Assembly (NCBI GenBank): GCA_016286365.1 | Contig: JAEESN010000007.1 | Span: 52,756 to 116,755, forward strand | Origin: Treponema sp. | Lineage (GTDB): Bacteria > Spirochaetota > Spirochaetia > Treponematales > Treponemataceae | Length of the DNA stretch: 64,000 bases | Direction: 5' to 3' | Part shown: one piece after another, positions 55,198 to 63,831 of the stretch | Position numbering within the stretch: the stretch's first letter is position 1 | Layout of the letters: each line of letters starts with the position of its first letter | Program-made: the position numbers and the translations under genes | Notes under the pieces: model-generated | Told to the model about the DNA's origin: nothing | Databases searched by the model: none | Seen by the model: only the letters and a program-made list of their open reading frames with translations

Positions 55198-55212
55198 GTT
55201 ATTATATTAGAT

Positions 55213-55545
55213 ATGAAATGCAATATTAAAAGATTTTTGATGTGCGTGTTTTTGTTATGCGCGGCAGTTTTTTTTATTTATCCTCAGATTGAAACAAAAG
55301 AATATTCTGATATTAAAGAATGCGAAGACGGAAAGGAAACTATAGTTATAAAATCGAATGTAAGAAATGCAGTAGTAACGCTGAACGGGGAGTATCAGGG
55401 AAGGACAACGCTTGTAATCGAAAATCTTTTTCCAAATTATTACAACATCATAGTTTCTAAGTCAGGCTATGTGAGCGAAGAGGCTCTGGTGGAAGTAAAA
55501 AAAGGCTATACAATCGAATACTATTTTGATTTAAAGAAAGAATAA
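55213..55545 (+). CDS. PEGA-domain secreted protein
   Basis: 110 residues. Signal sequence (about 1-24, MCVFLLCAAVFFIYP), then a single PEGA domain: IVIKSNVRNAVVTLNGEYQG and LFPNYYNIIVSKSGYVSEEA. PEGA domains are found on bacterial surface proteins, often beside S-layer or LysM domains. Start at the ATG 4 bases after a TATATT; no Shine-Dalgarno. Confidence 0.85.
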   Translation: MKCNIKRFLMCVFLLCAAVFFIYPQIETKEYSDIKECEDGKETIVIKSNVRNAVVTLNGEYQGRTTLVIENLFPNYYNIIVSKSGYVSEEALVEVKKGYTIEYYFDLKKE

Positions 55546-55585
55546 ATTACTTGTCTTATTTATTGTGATTTATTAAATTATAAGT

Positions 55586-56824
55586 ATGAAATTATATACT
55601 AAAAGACATATTGTCATCTCATCTATCATCAGTTTTGTTTTAACGGCGGGAATTTTTACTGCAGTTTTTGTTTCATGCGTAAAAAAGAATTCGGAAGAAA
55701 ATAAAGAAAATAATCAGTCTTCTTCTGTGAGCGGGGTACAGGCAGAAACTGTTTCTTCTTCGCAGGATGATATTTTTGAATTTCAGGAAAATCCATCTTC
55801 TGTGGTTCCGGTAAGTAATTCTTCGGATTACACTCAGGACGAGCAGCAGAATATTAATGTTTATAATCAGTGTAACGAAGCTGTTGTAAACATCAATACT
55901 CAGGTTGTGGCATACGACTGGTTTTTGGAGCCTTATGTTCAGGATGGTGGAAGCGGAAGTGGTTCTATAATCGACAAGCGCGGATACATCCTTACAAACG
56001 TTCATGTAATCCAGGATGCTACAAAAATCTATGTTTCTTTATACGACGGAACTCAGTACGAAGCTAAGGTTGTTGGTCAGGATTTAGACAGCGACCTTGC
56101 AGTTATAAAATTTGATCCACCTGCTGGAATGGATTTAAAGACAATTGCATTCGGAAGTTCTTCGGCTCTTAAGGTTGGACAGAAGGTAATTGCAATCGGT
56201 AATCCTTTTGGTATGGAGCGAACCATGACTACCGGTATTGTTTCGGGGCTTGGACGACCTATTCAGAATTCAAACAAGAGAATCATCAGAAATATGATTC
56301 AGACTGATACTGCAATCAACCCTGGAAACTCTGGCGGACCTTTACTGGATACAAAAGGAAGAATGGTAGGAATCAACACTATGATTATGTCGAGCTCTGG
56401 AAGTTCTGCCGGTGTTGGATTTGCCGTTCCTTCGGAGACTGCAATCCGTGTTGTTTCTGATTTAATCAAATATGGAAAGGTTCAGCGCGGAACAATTGAT
56501 GCAACTATGATTCAGCTTAATGCAAGTATTGCACAGTATGCGGGTCTTGATGTAAGTTCTGGTATTCTTATTTCGGAAATTGAAAAAGGTGGAAATGCAG
56601 AAAAGGCCGGACTCAAGGGTGGAACAAAAGCCGCTTATTACGGAAGCAGAAGAAGCATCATCTATCTTGGCGGAGACGTAATTACAAAAATAGATAACAT
56701 CAAAATTGAATCTTTAGCTGATTATTATTCGGCACTGGAAAGTAAAAAGCCTGGTGAACAGGTTACTGTTGTTGTAAGACGCAACAAAAAGGATGTTACT
56801 ATAAAATTGACTTTGAGCGAGTAG
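55586..56824 (+). CDS. HtrA/DegP-type serine protease
   Basis: 412 residues. N-terminal signal with possible lipobox (FVSC, Cys31), trypsin-like domain with His140 (ILTNVHV), Asp170 (DSDLAVIKF) and Ser249 (INPGNSGGP), and a single C-terminal PDZ domain from about 310 (QYAGLDVSSGILISEIEKGG). Periplasmic quality-control protease. Preceded by TTGTCT-17-TAAATT ending six bases before the ATG, so it may be leaderless. Adjacent to uvrB (1 bp gap), same strand. Confidence 0.92.
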   Translation: MKLYTKRHIVISSIISFVLTAGIFTAVFVSCVKKNSEENKENNQSSSVSGVQAETVSSSQDDIFEFQENPSSVVPVSNSSDYTQDEQQNINVYNQCNEAVVNINTQVVAYDWFLEPYVQDGGSGSGSIIDKRGYILTNVHVIQDATKIYVSLYDGTQYEAKVVGQDLDSDLAVIKFDPPAGMDLKTIAFGSSSALKVGQKVIAIGNPFGMERTMTTGIVSGLGRPIQNSNKRIIRNMIQTDTAINPGNSGGPLLDTKGRMVGINTMIMSSSGSSAGVGFAVPSETAIRVVSDLIKYGKVQRGTIDATMIQLNASIAQYAGLDVSSGILISEIEKGGNAEKAGLKGGTKAAYYGSRRSIIYLGGDVITKIDNIKIESLADYYSALESKKPGEQVTVVVRRNKKDVTIKLTLSE

Positions 56825-56825
56825 A

Positions 56826-58823
56826 GTGAGAAAATTCGAGGTTGTATCGGCCTTTGAACCAAGCGGGGATCAGGGGCAGGCTATAGAAAAACTTTCTCAG
56901 GGCTTTTTAAACGGCAATAAGTTTCAGACATTAAAGGGTGTTACAGGCTCTGGTAAAACTTTTACAATGGCAAAAATCATTGAAAAGGTTCAGCGCCCTA
57001 CTTTAATCATCAGTCATAATAAAACTCTTTCGGCCCAGCTCTACCGCGAATTTAAAACCTTTTTTCCGAATAATGCAGTTGAATATTTTGTCTCTTATTA
57101 CGATTACTATCAGCCGGAAGCTTATGTAGCAGCGCGCGACCTTTATATAGAAAAAGACTGCGACATCAACCGCGAAATTGACCAGCTTCGTCTTAAGGCA
57201 ACTTACAGTCTTATGGAAAGGCGCGATGTAATTGTTGTTGCAACTGTTTCGTGCATCTATGGTCTTGGTATGCCTGATTTGTACAAGGAGATGCGCGTTC
57301 ATGTGGAAAAGGGGCAGAATCTTAATCCCAAAAAACTTGCTGCCGCTTTAACAAACCTTCAGTACACAAGAAACGATGTGGTTTTGGACAGGGGAAATTT
57401 CAGAATCCACGGGGATGTTATAGAAGTTTTTCCGCCGTACATGGAAACAGACGAAGCATACAGAATTGAGCTTGATTTTGATGAGGTTGTAAGAATCAGG
57501 CGCTTTAATGTTTTGAACATGAGCACAACCGGGGAGCTGGACGAGACGGTTTTTTATCCTGCAAAACACTTTGTTGTGCCTCACGAAAGACTTGTTGATA
57601 CTACCGAAGTAATCAGAAAAGAGATGGAAGAGCGTGTGGAAGAATTGCGGGGCATGGGAAAGATGCTCGAAGCAGAAAGATTAAAGACACGCACAACTTA
57701 CGATATAGAAATGCTTAAAGAGATGGGAACCTGCCCGGGTATAGAAAATTACTCTGCGCCGATTGCGGGTCGAAAACCGGGCGAGCCTCCTGCAACACTT
57801 CTGCATTATTTTCCTGATGATTTTTTGTGCATGATTGACGAAGCGCATGTTACAGTTCCGCAGATTGGAGCAATGTACGAAGGAGACAGAAGCCGTAAGC
57901 AGAGCCTTATTGATTTTGGATTCCGCCTTCCTTCTGCACTTGATAATCGTCCTCTAAAAAAGGCGGAGTTTGATGCAAAGATGAATCAGGTTATTTTTGT
58001 AACTGCAACTCCTCGTCCCGAAGAAATCAAGCAGAGTTCGCAGATTGTAGAACAGCTTATCCGTCCGACTGGCCTTTTAGACCCTGTTGTAGAAGTGCGT
58101 CCGAGCGAAGGTCAGATGGAAGATATTTATAAGGAAGTTCGCGAAAGAATTGACCGCCATGAACGAAGCCTTATCCTTACGCTCACAAAAAAGATGGCTG
58201 AAGATTTAACTGATTATCTTTTGGGCTTAAATCTTAAGGTAAAATACATCCATTCAGAAATAGATACCTTTGAACGTGTAGAGATTTTAAAGTCGCTCAG
58301 GCTCGGAGAAATTGATGTTCTTATAGGAATCAACCTTTTGCGCGAAGGAATTGACCTTCCTGAGGTTTCTTTTATTGCCATTCTTGATGCTGATAAAATC
58401 GGCTTTTTGCGTTCGGCTACATCTCTTATTCAGATAATCGGGCGTGCGGCAAGAAACTCGGAGGGAAAGGTAGTGATGTATGCAGACCACATGAGTGCTG
58501 CAATGGAAGATTCAATCAAGGAAACAAAGCACCGTCGCGAAGTTCAGGAGGCTTATAATAAAGAGCATGGAATTACACCAACAACAATCAGTAAGGCTGT
58601 AGAAGATATTCTTGAGCACGAAAAAGAAGAAGCGCGAGAAGAAGCTCAGATGGATCTGGAAGTTCTTAAACAGGGATTAAATCTCTTCCGTGCCGCCGAC
58701 CGCAAAAAACTCATCAAACGCCTTACTGAAGAAATGTCTGCCTGTGCCGAACGCATGGAGTATGAACAGGCCGCCGTCTACCGCGACCAGATAAAAGAAA
58801 TCGAAAATCAGTTTGGGAAATAA
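56826..58823 (+). CDS. uvrB: Excinuclease ABC subunit UvrB
   Basis: 665 residues, GTG start one base after the htrA stop. Helicase-like: Walker A GVTGSGKTFTM, the damage-recognition hairpin YYDYYQPEAYV, the box DEAHVTVPQIGAMYEGDRSR, the superfamily-2 motif LIGINLLREGIDLPEVSFIA, and a C-terminal UVR domain (AACAERMEYEQAAVYRDQI-like, residues about 635-665). Opens the damaged DNA for UvrC incision. Confidence 0.96.
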   Translation: MRKFEVVSAFEPSGDQGQAIEKLSQGFLNGNKFQTLKGVTGSGKTFTMAKIIEKVQRPTLIISHNKTLSAQLYREFKTFFPNNAVEYFVSYYDYYQPEAYVAARDLYIEKDCDINREIDQLRLKATYSLMERRDVIVVATVSCIYGLGMPDLYKEMRVHVEKGQNLNPKKLAAALTNLQYTRNDVVLDRGNFRIHGDVIEVFPPYMETDEAYRIELDFDEVVRIRRFNVLNMSTTGELDETVFYPAKHFVVPHERLVDTTEVIRKEMEERVEELRGMGKMLEAERLKTRTTYDIEMLKEMGTCPGIENYSAPIAGRKPGEPPATLLHYFPDDFLCMIDEAHVTVPQIGAMYEGDRSRKQSLIDFGFRLPSALDNRPLKKAEFDAKMNQVIFVTATPRPEEIKQSSQIVEQLIRPTGLLDPVVEVRPSEGQMEDIYKEVRERIDRHERSLILTLTKKMAEDLTDYLLGLNLKVKYIHSEIDTFERVEILKSLRLGEIDVLIGINLLREGIDLPEVSFIAILDADKIGFLRSATSLIQIIGRAARNSEGKVVMYADHMSAAMEDSIKETKHRREVQEAYNKEHGITPTTISKAVEDILEHEKEEAREEAQMDLEVLKQGLNLFRAADRKKLIKRLTEEMSACAERMEYEQAAVYRDQIKEIENQFGK

Positions 58824-58841
58824 TGAGTTTTAGTTTATAAT
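58813..58841 (+). promoter_or_regulatory. Promoter of the metallopeptidase pair
   Basis: TTGGGA (58813-58818, in the uvrB 3' end), 17 bp, perfect TATAAT (58836-58841). Start near 58848 gives a 27-nt leader before the ATG at 58875. Confidence 0.55.
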
Positions 58842-58874
58842 AGGTGTAAGAAGTAATTAAAAAGCAGTGGGTTT

Positions 58875-59984
58875 ATGAAATTATCAAAAGTTTATATTGT
58901 CTTAATTTTTCTTTCTCTTATTTTTTCTTCCTGTAAATCCAAAAATGATTCTCCGTTTACCGCCAAACCTGTAGAGATGGAGGTTGGGAAAATTAAACTT
59001 GTTGTTGATCCCAATGTAGAAATGATGATGATTTTGGGTAGGCTTTCCGGGGCATATCCTTATAATTTTGAAAACGAATGGGAAATACCCTATATAGACG
59101 ATATAGATAAATATTTTAATGATTTTAAGAATGAACCAGTAATTTTGCAGACCAGAAAGAATAATCTGAATCATGCTAAGTTTCCAGAGTTCGGAATTTA
59201 TTTGAATCAGGATATTAGCGGGTACAAACTCGATATAGACAATAAGAATTTTATTGTACAAACAGCAGCAAATGTTCAGGCTAAAAAGATTCCTTATTAT
59301 GCGGGACAGGAATATATAAATAGCGTGAAAGATTTCAGGATAAAATCAAATTTTGATGATTTTTTTGTAAAACACAAGCAGGACTATGAAAGGTTAATTC
59401 ATGATAACATAAAACTTTTGAAGGATTATAATTATTCAAAATGGCTGGAATTTTTTTATGGAACTAAGACAAAAGAATCTTTGGTTATTCATCTAACTTA
59501 TCTTACGAATGGTGGAAACTTTAGTATTACGACAAAGAATAAAAAAGGTAATGATGAATTTCATGCTGTGATAGTCGCAGGTAGTGATAAGAATTTATTT
59601 TTGTGGGAGATGTCTCATGAATATTCTCATTGTTTTACTATAAAAATATCTGAACAATTATATAAGAATAAAAAAATCGAGAAACAGTTTAATAAGCTCT
59701 TTAATACATATAACAGTATTTACAGAAAGCGTGGATATGATTCTGCTTTTCTAATTTTAAATGAAACTATAACACAGGCCTGTGCTAATAAGTATCTTGA
59801 AACTATTCTTTCTCCTTCTGAGATGGAAGAAATCAATATGGAAATAATTGATGATCAGAAATGGATTTACACCCCACAAATTGCAGAGTTCCTGGACAAT
59901 TACGAAAACAACAGAAAAAAATATAAAACACTGGATGATTTTGTTCCGGAATTAGAAAAGTTTATTGAAGGTCTGAATAAATGA
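58875..59984 (+). CDS. Lipoprotein zinc peptidase-like protein (DUF4932-like)
   Basis: 369 residues. Signal peptide with lipobox FSSC (Cys20). The zinc motif HExxH is HEYSH (His248, Glu249, His252), and a likely third ligand is Glu297 (ILNETITQAC). Overall fits the DUF4932 family of putative peptidases. Base composition is more A+T-rich than the uvrB side. Overlaps the next gene by 4 bp (ATGA), so the pair is one operon. Substrate unknown. Confidence 0.78.
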   Translation: MKLSKVYIVLIFLSLIFSSCKSKNDSPFTAKPVEMEVGKIKLVVDPNVEMMMILGRLSGAYPYNFENEWEIPYIDDIDKYFNDFKNEPVILQTRKNNLNHAKFPEFGIYLNQDISGYKLDIDNKNFIVQTAANVQAKKIPYYAGQEYINSVKDFRIKSNFDDFFVKHKQDYERLIHDNIKLLKDYNYSKWLEFFYGTKTKESLVIHLTYLTNGGNFSITTKNKKGNDEFHAVIVAGSDKNLFLWEMSHEYSHCFTIKISEQLYKNKKIEKQFNKLFNTYNSIYRKRGYDSAFLILNETITQACANKYLETILSPSEMEEINMEIIDDQKWIYTPQIAEFLDNYENNRKKYKTLDDFVPELEKFIEGLNK

Positions 59985-61888
59985 AATTTAAAATATTAAT
60001 ATTCATAAGTTTTATAATCAGTCTCTTATCGTGTTCAAATGGAAAATCAAACTGGATGAATACGAACATCGATGGAAATCTTCTGGCAGAAAAACCGTCG
60101 TTTAAAGATGATTTTTATCAGGCTGTAAATTATGATGATTTAAAAAATTTACCTCTTGGAGAAGTTCTTCCTTTTTCGGGTGATCGCGAGGATTATTATA
60201 AGACAATTAGTGATCAGATATCTTCTATGGTTGCCGATTCAGATAAAGGTGTGAAAAATCCTGAAAAAATTGAAAAACAAAAGTTTGTACAATTATATAA
60301 AAAATCTCTGGATTGGGAAAAAAGAAATAGAGAGGGATTAAATCCTATAATACCGGTCTTTAATAAAATACAGAAAATAAAATCTGTTTCTGAATTAAAC
60401 AATCTATTACAAAATGATGAAGATTTCAGGTTGTTTTTTCCTGTACAGGTGTCTTTAAGGAATAATAATAATCTTTTCTATACCCCCGGAATATATTTAA
60501 CCCTTATGTTTGACAGATATCCTCAAGAATATTCTGATTTTTATGAATCGATGTTAGTAAGAATGGGACTGGATAATTCCGATGCAAAAAGGCTTATTCA
60601 GTCTGCTTATGAGTTTGAAAAAAACTATAATTTTGCTTTATACGAAGAAAAAAGCAGAAAGGGAAAATTGGCGAGTTGGAATAATCTTGATAAAGAAATT
60701 AAGAATTTTCCAGTCAGGATTTTTTTAGAGAGTTGTGGGGTTCCGTTACTTCAGTATGGTATTTGTCCGGAAGCCCTTGTTTTTGATTCATTGTATCTGG
60801 AAGAAAATCTTGAAGCCATAAAAACATTATGTGTCTGCAGGTTGATTCAGTTTTCTTCGAATCTTTTAGATATGGAAAGTTTTAATAGTTTAAAACAATT
60901 GAATGAAAAGCTAAACGGCAAAGAATTAACTTATACGGATGAACAGATATCTTTTAAAATTTTGAATGATAGCGTCCCTCTTTTTCTGGGAAAAATCTGG
61001 TGTGAAGAATGTTGTTCAAAAGAATTATTCAAAGATGTAGAAAATCTTTCTTATACAATTCTGGAAAAGTATAAAGAAATCAGTTATTCATGGAACTGGC
61101 TGAATATTGGTACAAGATATAATCTTTCTCAAATGCTTGGTAATACAAAAATAATTGTTGGAAATTCTTCTTCGTTTGATTATTCAGAACTCAACCTGGC
61201 AGACAGCTTTTTTGATTCTATTATGAATGTGCTCAGATATGAAACAAAAATTCAGGCAAAGCAATGTTATTCAGATTTAGATAGATATGCATGGGGTTTT
61301 TCTCCTCAGACATATAATGCGTTTTATAATGCGACAAATAACAGTGTAAATATATGTGCCGGATATATTTATGGAACAAATTATGATGAAAAACTTTCTG
61401 TTGAAAAAAAATATGCTACTCTTGGATTTGTTATTTCACATGAAATAAGTCATTTATTCAGCATGAAAAATCCAGATGGAAATATATATCAGTTATTTAA
61501 TTCAAAAGATCACGCAGAACTTGAAAGAAGAATAAATTCAATGGCTGATTCTTTTAGTAGTTTTACTGTTTATGAAGATTTAAAGTGTAGGGGTGATTAT
61601 TGTAAGGCAGAAATCGGGGCGGACACATTTGGTCTGGCAATTATTCTGGAAATTGTAAAAGATATAAAAGATTTCGATTATAAAGCTTTTTTTGAATTTT
61701 ATGCTAAACAGTGGTTTTTAAAAGAAACAAAAGAAATATTTTTGAAATACTACGAAACAGATACTCACCCACCGTGTTATTTACGCACTAATGCAATAGT
61801 TCAGCAGTTTGATGAGTTTTATAAAGTGTTCGATATAAAACCCGGAGATGGAATGTATCTGGCTTCCAAAAAAAGATTCAGGTTTTAA
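59981..61888 (+). CDS. M13-family metallopeptidase lipoprotein
   Basis: 635 residues. Lipobox LLSC (Cys18). The M13 (neprilysin/PepO) signatures: NAFYNATNNSVNICAGYI in place of NAYYNPxxN..PAGIL, the zinc motif HEISH (His487, Glu488, His491) and EIGADTFGLAI with Glu544 and Asp548 in place of ENxAD. The usual CxxW C-terminus is replaced by KRFRF. Extracytoplasmic oligopeptidase. Together with the upstream DUF4932-like gene it forms a two-protease operon. Confidence 0.87.
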   Translation: MKFKILIFISFIISLLSCSNGKSNWMNTNIDGNLLAEKPSFKDDFYQAVNYDDLKNLPLGEVLPFSGDREDYYKTISDQISSMVADSDKGVKNPEKIEKQKFVQLYKKSLDWEKRNREGLNPIIPVFNKIQKIKSVSELNNLLQNDEDFRLFFPVQVSLRNNNNLFYTPGIYLTLMFDRYPQEYSDFYESMLVRMGLDNSDAKRLIQSAYEFEKNYNFALYEEKSRKGKLASWNNLDKEIKNFPVRIFLESCGVPLLQYGICPEALVFDSLYLEENLEAIKTLCVCRLIQFSSNLLDMESFNSLKQLNEKLNGKELTYTDEQISFKILNDSVPLFLGKIWCEECCSKELFKDVENLSYTILEKYKEISYSWNWLNIGTRYNLSQMLGNTKIIVGNSSSFDYSELNLADSFFDSIMNVLRYETKIQAKQCYSDLDRYAWGFSPQTYNAFYNATNNSVNICAGYIYGTNYDEKLSVEKKYATLGFVISHEISHLFSMKNPDGNIYQLFNSKDHAELERRINSMADSFSSFTVYEDLKCRGDYCKAEIGADTFGLAIILEIVKDIKDFDYKAFFEFYAKQWFLKETKEIFLKYYETDTHPPCYLRTNAIVQQFDEFYKVFDIKPGDGMYLASKKRFRF

Positions 61889-61899
61889 GCAGATTAGAT

Positions 61900-63489
61900 T
61901 TAATAAATGTAATTCTGTTCCCCAATCCTCATCTTAAAATCCCTGAAAATCACCTTTCCGCCGGTTTTGATTGTTGAGTAATAAAACAGGGCAAAGCGGA
62001 CGCCGACGAACTGGTCCAGGGTGTAGCGGAGAGGGGCGGGGGTGCCGAACGGGGTAAATGGGTTTGCTGATGGGATTAGTAGGGCTTCGGCTGTCGAGGC
62101 TGATTTGGTGTTTTGATTTTTTGATGAATCATCTGCGAGCGAATAAAAAAACTGGACCTGCTCTTTCTGGTGTTCAAGGGAAAAAACTGCTTTTAGAAAA
62201 AGGCGTGGAGTCTGGATTTCCTTTTCTTCTTTAATTTCCGGCTGGGTGTCGTCGAAAACAGACATGGTCCAGGGGCTGTATGGGATTTTGTGTTCGGCTT
62301 TTATAAGATAAAGTTTTCCGCTTTTTTTTGTGATTCCTATAAAACTGTATTCACCTTCGAGTGCGCAAAGTCCTGCAACATCGCCATCGTTTATATTTGA
62401 GGCATCCAGGAAAACTTCTCCCGTACAGTGTTCTGTAAATGTCCTTTGTGTGAGTGTGTTCTGGGCCTGAACAGGATTTATGCAAAGCTTTCCTGTTTTT
62501 ATGCTGTATGTGTTTTTTGTAATTTCTATGAGTGATTTATCCGGGATATGATTCCACTGCCAGACCGGGTTTGTAAAATCATCTGAATAAAGCGGGGCAT
62601 ATTCATAACCTGGTTTTAAGTCTGTGACAGCTACTTTTTCCGGAGCTTTTCCATCTTTTCCAAAAACGGGGAAATCTTTTGAAAAATCTACGGGCACTAA
62701 AACAGGGATTCTTCCCAAAGCACCGTGATCCTGGAACACTACAGAAAACCATGAACCGTCCGGAGTCTGGACAATTCCGCCCTGAGCTGTGCCACTGTTC
62801 CATCCGCATAAATCGGAGCAAAGAACATCGCCGCCTTTGTACGGACCTTCTATCTTATCTGAATAAAAGCAGGCTTGAGTCCTCATCTTTCCCTTTGGCA
62901 TGTGGATGAAAAATATATAATACTTTCCGTTTATTTTATAAAAGTGGCTTCCTTCGTATCCAAGTATTATTTTTTCTGCATCATCCTGAACGATTATCTT
63001 ATGGATTCCGCCTTCCTTTGGACCCGATAAATCTTCTTTAAATTCTGTGAGCCATATGTCTTTATTTCCGCTTACACAGAAAACACGCCCGTCGTCGTCG
63101 AATAAGAGCGACATGTCGTGATAGAATCCCTGGATTTCTGATCTTTTCCAAGGCCCTTCGATTTTGTCCGAAGTAAAAAGATAGGTTTTATGTGTATCGT
63201 TTGCAACAAAGCTGATGTAAAATTTATTGTTGTGATAGCGTAAGCAGGCTGCCCACATCCCTTTTCCATAAACACCTTTGTTATCGCTCAAAGTTTGTCC
63301 CGGAGTTTGTTCAAGCTCATCGTAAACGTATGCGGCATGTTCCCAGTCTGTAAGATTATGTGAACGCAGGATTACGCAGCCCGGCATAAAGTGCATTGTA
63401 GTACTAACCATGTAGTAAGTGTCGTTCACCCGGATGATGTCCGGATCTGGAAAATCAGCAGGTATTATGTAAGCGGATGAAGTTTTCAT
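61900..63489 (-). CDS. Glycoside hydrolase family 43 (xylosidase/arabinofuranosidase-like)
   Basis: 529 residues, no signal peptide, so probably cytoplasmic. Five-bladed propeller with the three acids: Asp15 (DFPDPD), Asp in YHDMSLLFDDDG, and Glu in ILGYEGSHFYK. A C-terminal beta-sandwich (about 305-525) follows, as in GH43 beta-xylosidases. Acts on xylan/arabinan fragments, matching a plant-fibre-rich habitat. AATACT with TGT ahead ends six bases before the ATG; no Shine-Dalgarno, so a leaderless start is likely. Confidence 0.9.
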   Translation of the reverse strand: MKTSSAYIIPADFPDPDIIRVNDTYYMVSTTMHFMPGCVILRSHNLTDWEHAAYVYDELEQTPGQTLSDNKGVYGKGMWAACLRYHNNKFYISFVANDTHKTYLFTSDKIEGPWKRSEIQGFYHDMSLLFDDDGRVFCVSGNKDIWLTEFKEDLSGPKEGGIHKIIVQDDAEKIILGYEGSHFYKINGKYYIFFIHMPKGKMRTQACFYSDKIEGPYKGGDVLCSDLCGWNSGTAQGGIVQTPDGSWFSVVFQDHGALGRIPVLVPVDFSKDFPVFGKDGKAPEKVAVTDLKPGYEYAPLYSDDFTNPVWQWNHIPDKSLIEITKNTYSIKTGKLCINPVQAQNTLTQRTFTEHCTGEVFLDASNINDGDVAGLCALEGEYSFIGITKKSGKLYLIKAEHKIPYSPWTMSVFDDTQPEIKEEKEIQTPRLFLKAVFSLEHQKEQVQFFYSLADDSSKNQNTKSASTAEALLIPSANPFTPFGTPAPLRYTLDQFVGVRFALFYYSTIKTGGKVIFRDFKMRIGEQNYIY

Positions 63490-63634
63490 GTTTTAAGTAT
63501 TACATTTTTTTTGAGGAAAGAACAAGCCGGGCGTTGCGGGGTGGCGACTGAACCCCGCTTGGTGGGTAGCGGACAAGACCGGAGCCGGGCGAGGACTTGG
63601 GAGCGCAGGGAGGGGCTCCTCCCTCTTTTAACCA
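63490..63634. other. GC-rich intergenic island
   Basis: After about 30 A+T-rich bases that hold the GH43 promoter, 63525-63632 is strongly GC-rich. It contains GCGGGGT/ACCCCGC (63536-63558), a second hairpin AGGGAGG/CCTCCCT around 63607-63625 followed by CTTTT, and a 9-bp direct repeat AGCCGGGCG (63525, 63583). No coding sequence recognised. Resembles the island at 10920-11022. Confidence 0.5.
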
Positions 63635-63662
63635 TTGACTTTTGGAATAAATATGATATATT
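63635..63662 (+). promoter_or_regulatory. Promoter of small RNA B
   Basis: TTGACT (63635-63640), 16 bp, TATATT (63657-63662) with TGA just before it, an extended -10. The surrounding 17 bp TTTTAACCATTGACTTTT-type box recurs at the next promoter. Confidence 0.65.
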
Positions 63663-63668
63663 TGGGCA

Positions 63669-63737
63669 AGCCATCCGATAAAAGTTCGTTACTCTGAATT
63701 GGGTTTCGAGGTAGACTTGAGGTTGGCTCTTTTTTTT
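63669..63737 (+). ncRNA. Candidate small RNA, about 69 nt
   Basis: Predicted start at 63669, seven bases after the -10 box. First bases AGCCATCC pair with GGTTGGCT (63721-63728, one mismatch), and eight T follow (63730-63737), so the whole RNA is one long hairpin closed by a terminator. No open frame with a ribosome site. Alternatively it is the attenuated leader of rpmB, but rpmB has its own promoter just downstream. Confidence 0.6.
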
Positions 63738-63742
63738 AACCA

Positions 63743-63771
63743 TTGACTTTTTTTTTGATTTCTTATATATT
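63743..63771 (+). promoter_or_regulatory. Promoter of rpmB
   Basis: TTGACT (63743-63748), 17 bp, TATATT (63766-63771). The upstream context TTTTAACCA is identical to that of the small RNA B promoter 108 bp earlier, pointing to a duplication. Leader about 54 nt. Confidence 0.7.
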
Positions 63772-63831
63772 TTCAAAACTATCTGAATTTTTGTTTGAAT
63801 TTTTGTAGATATTATAAGGAAGGAAATAAAA

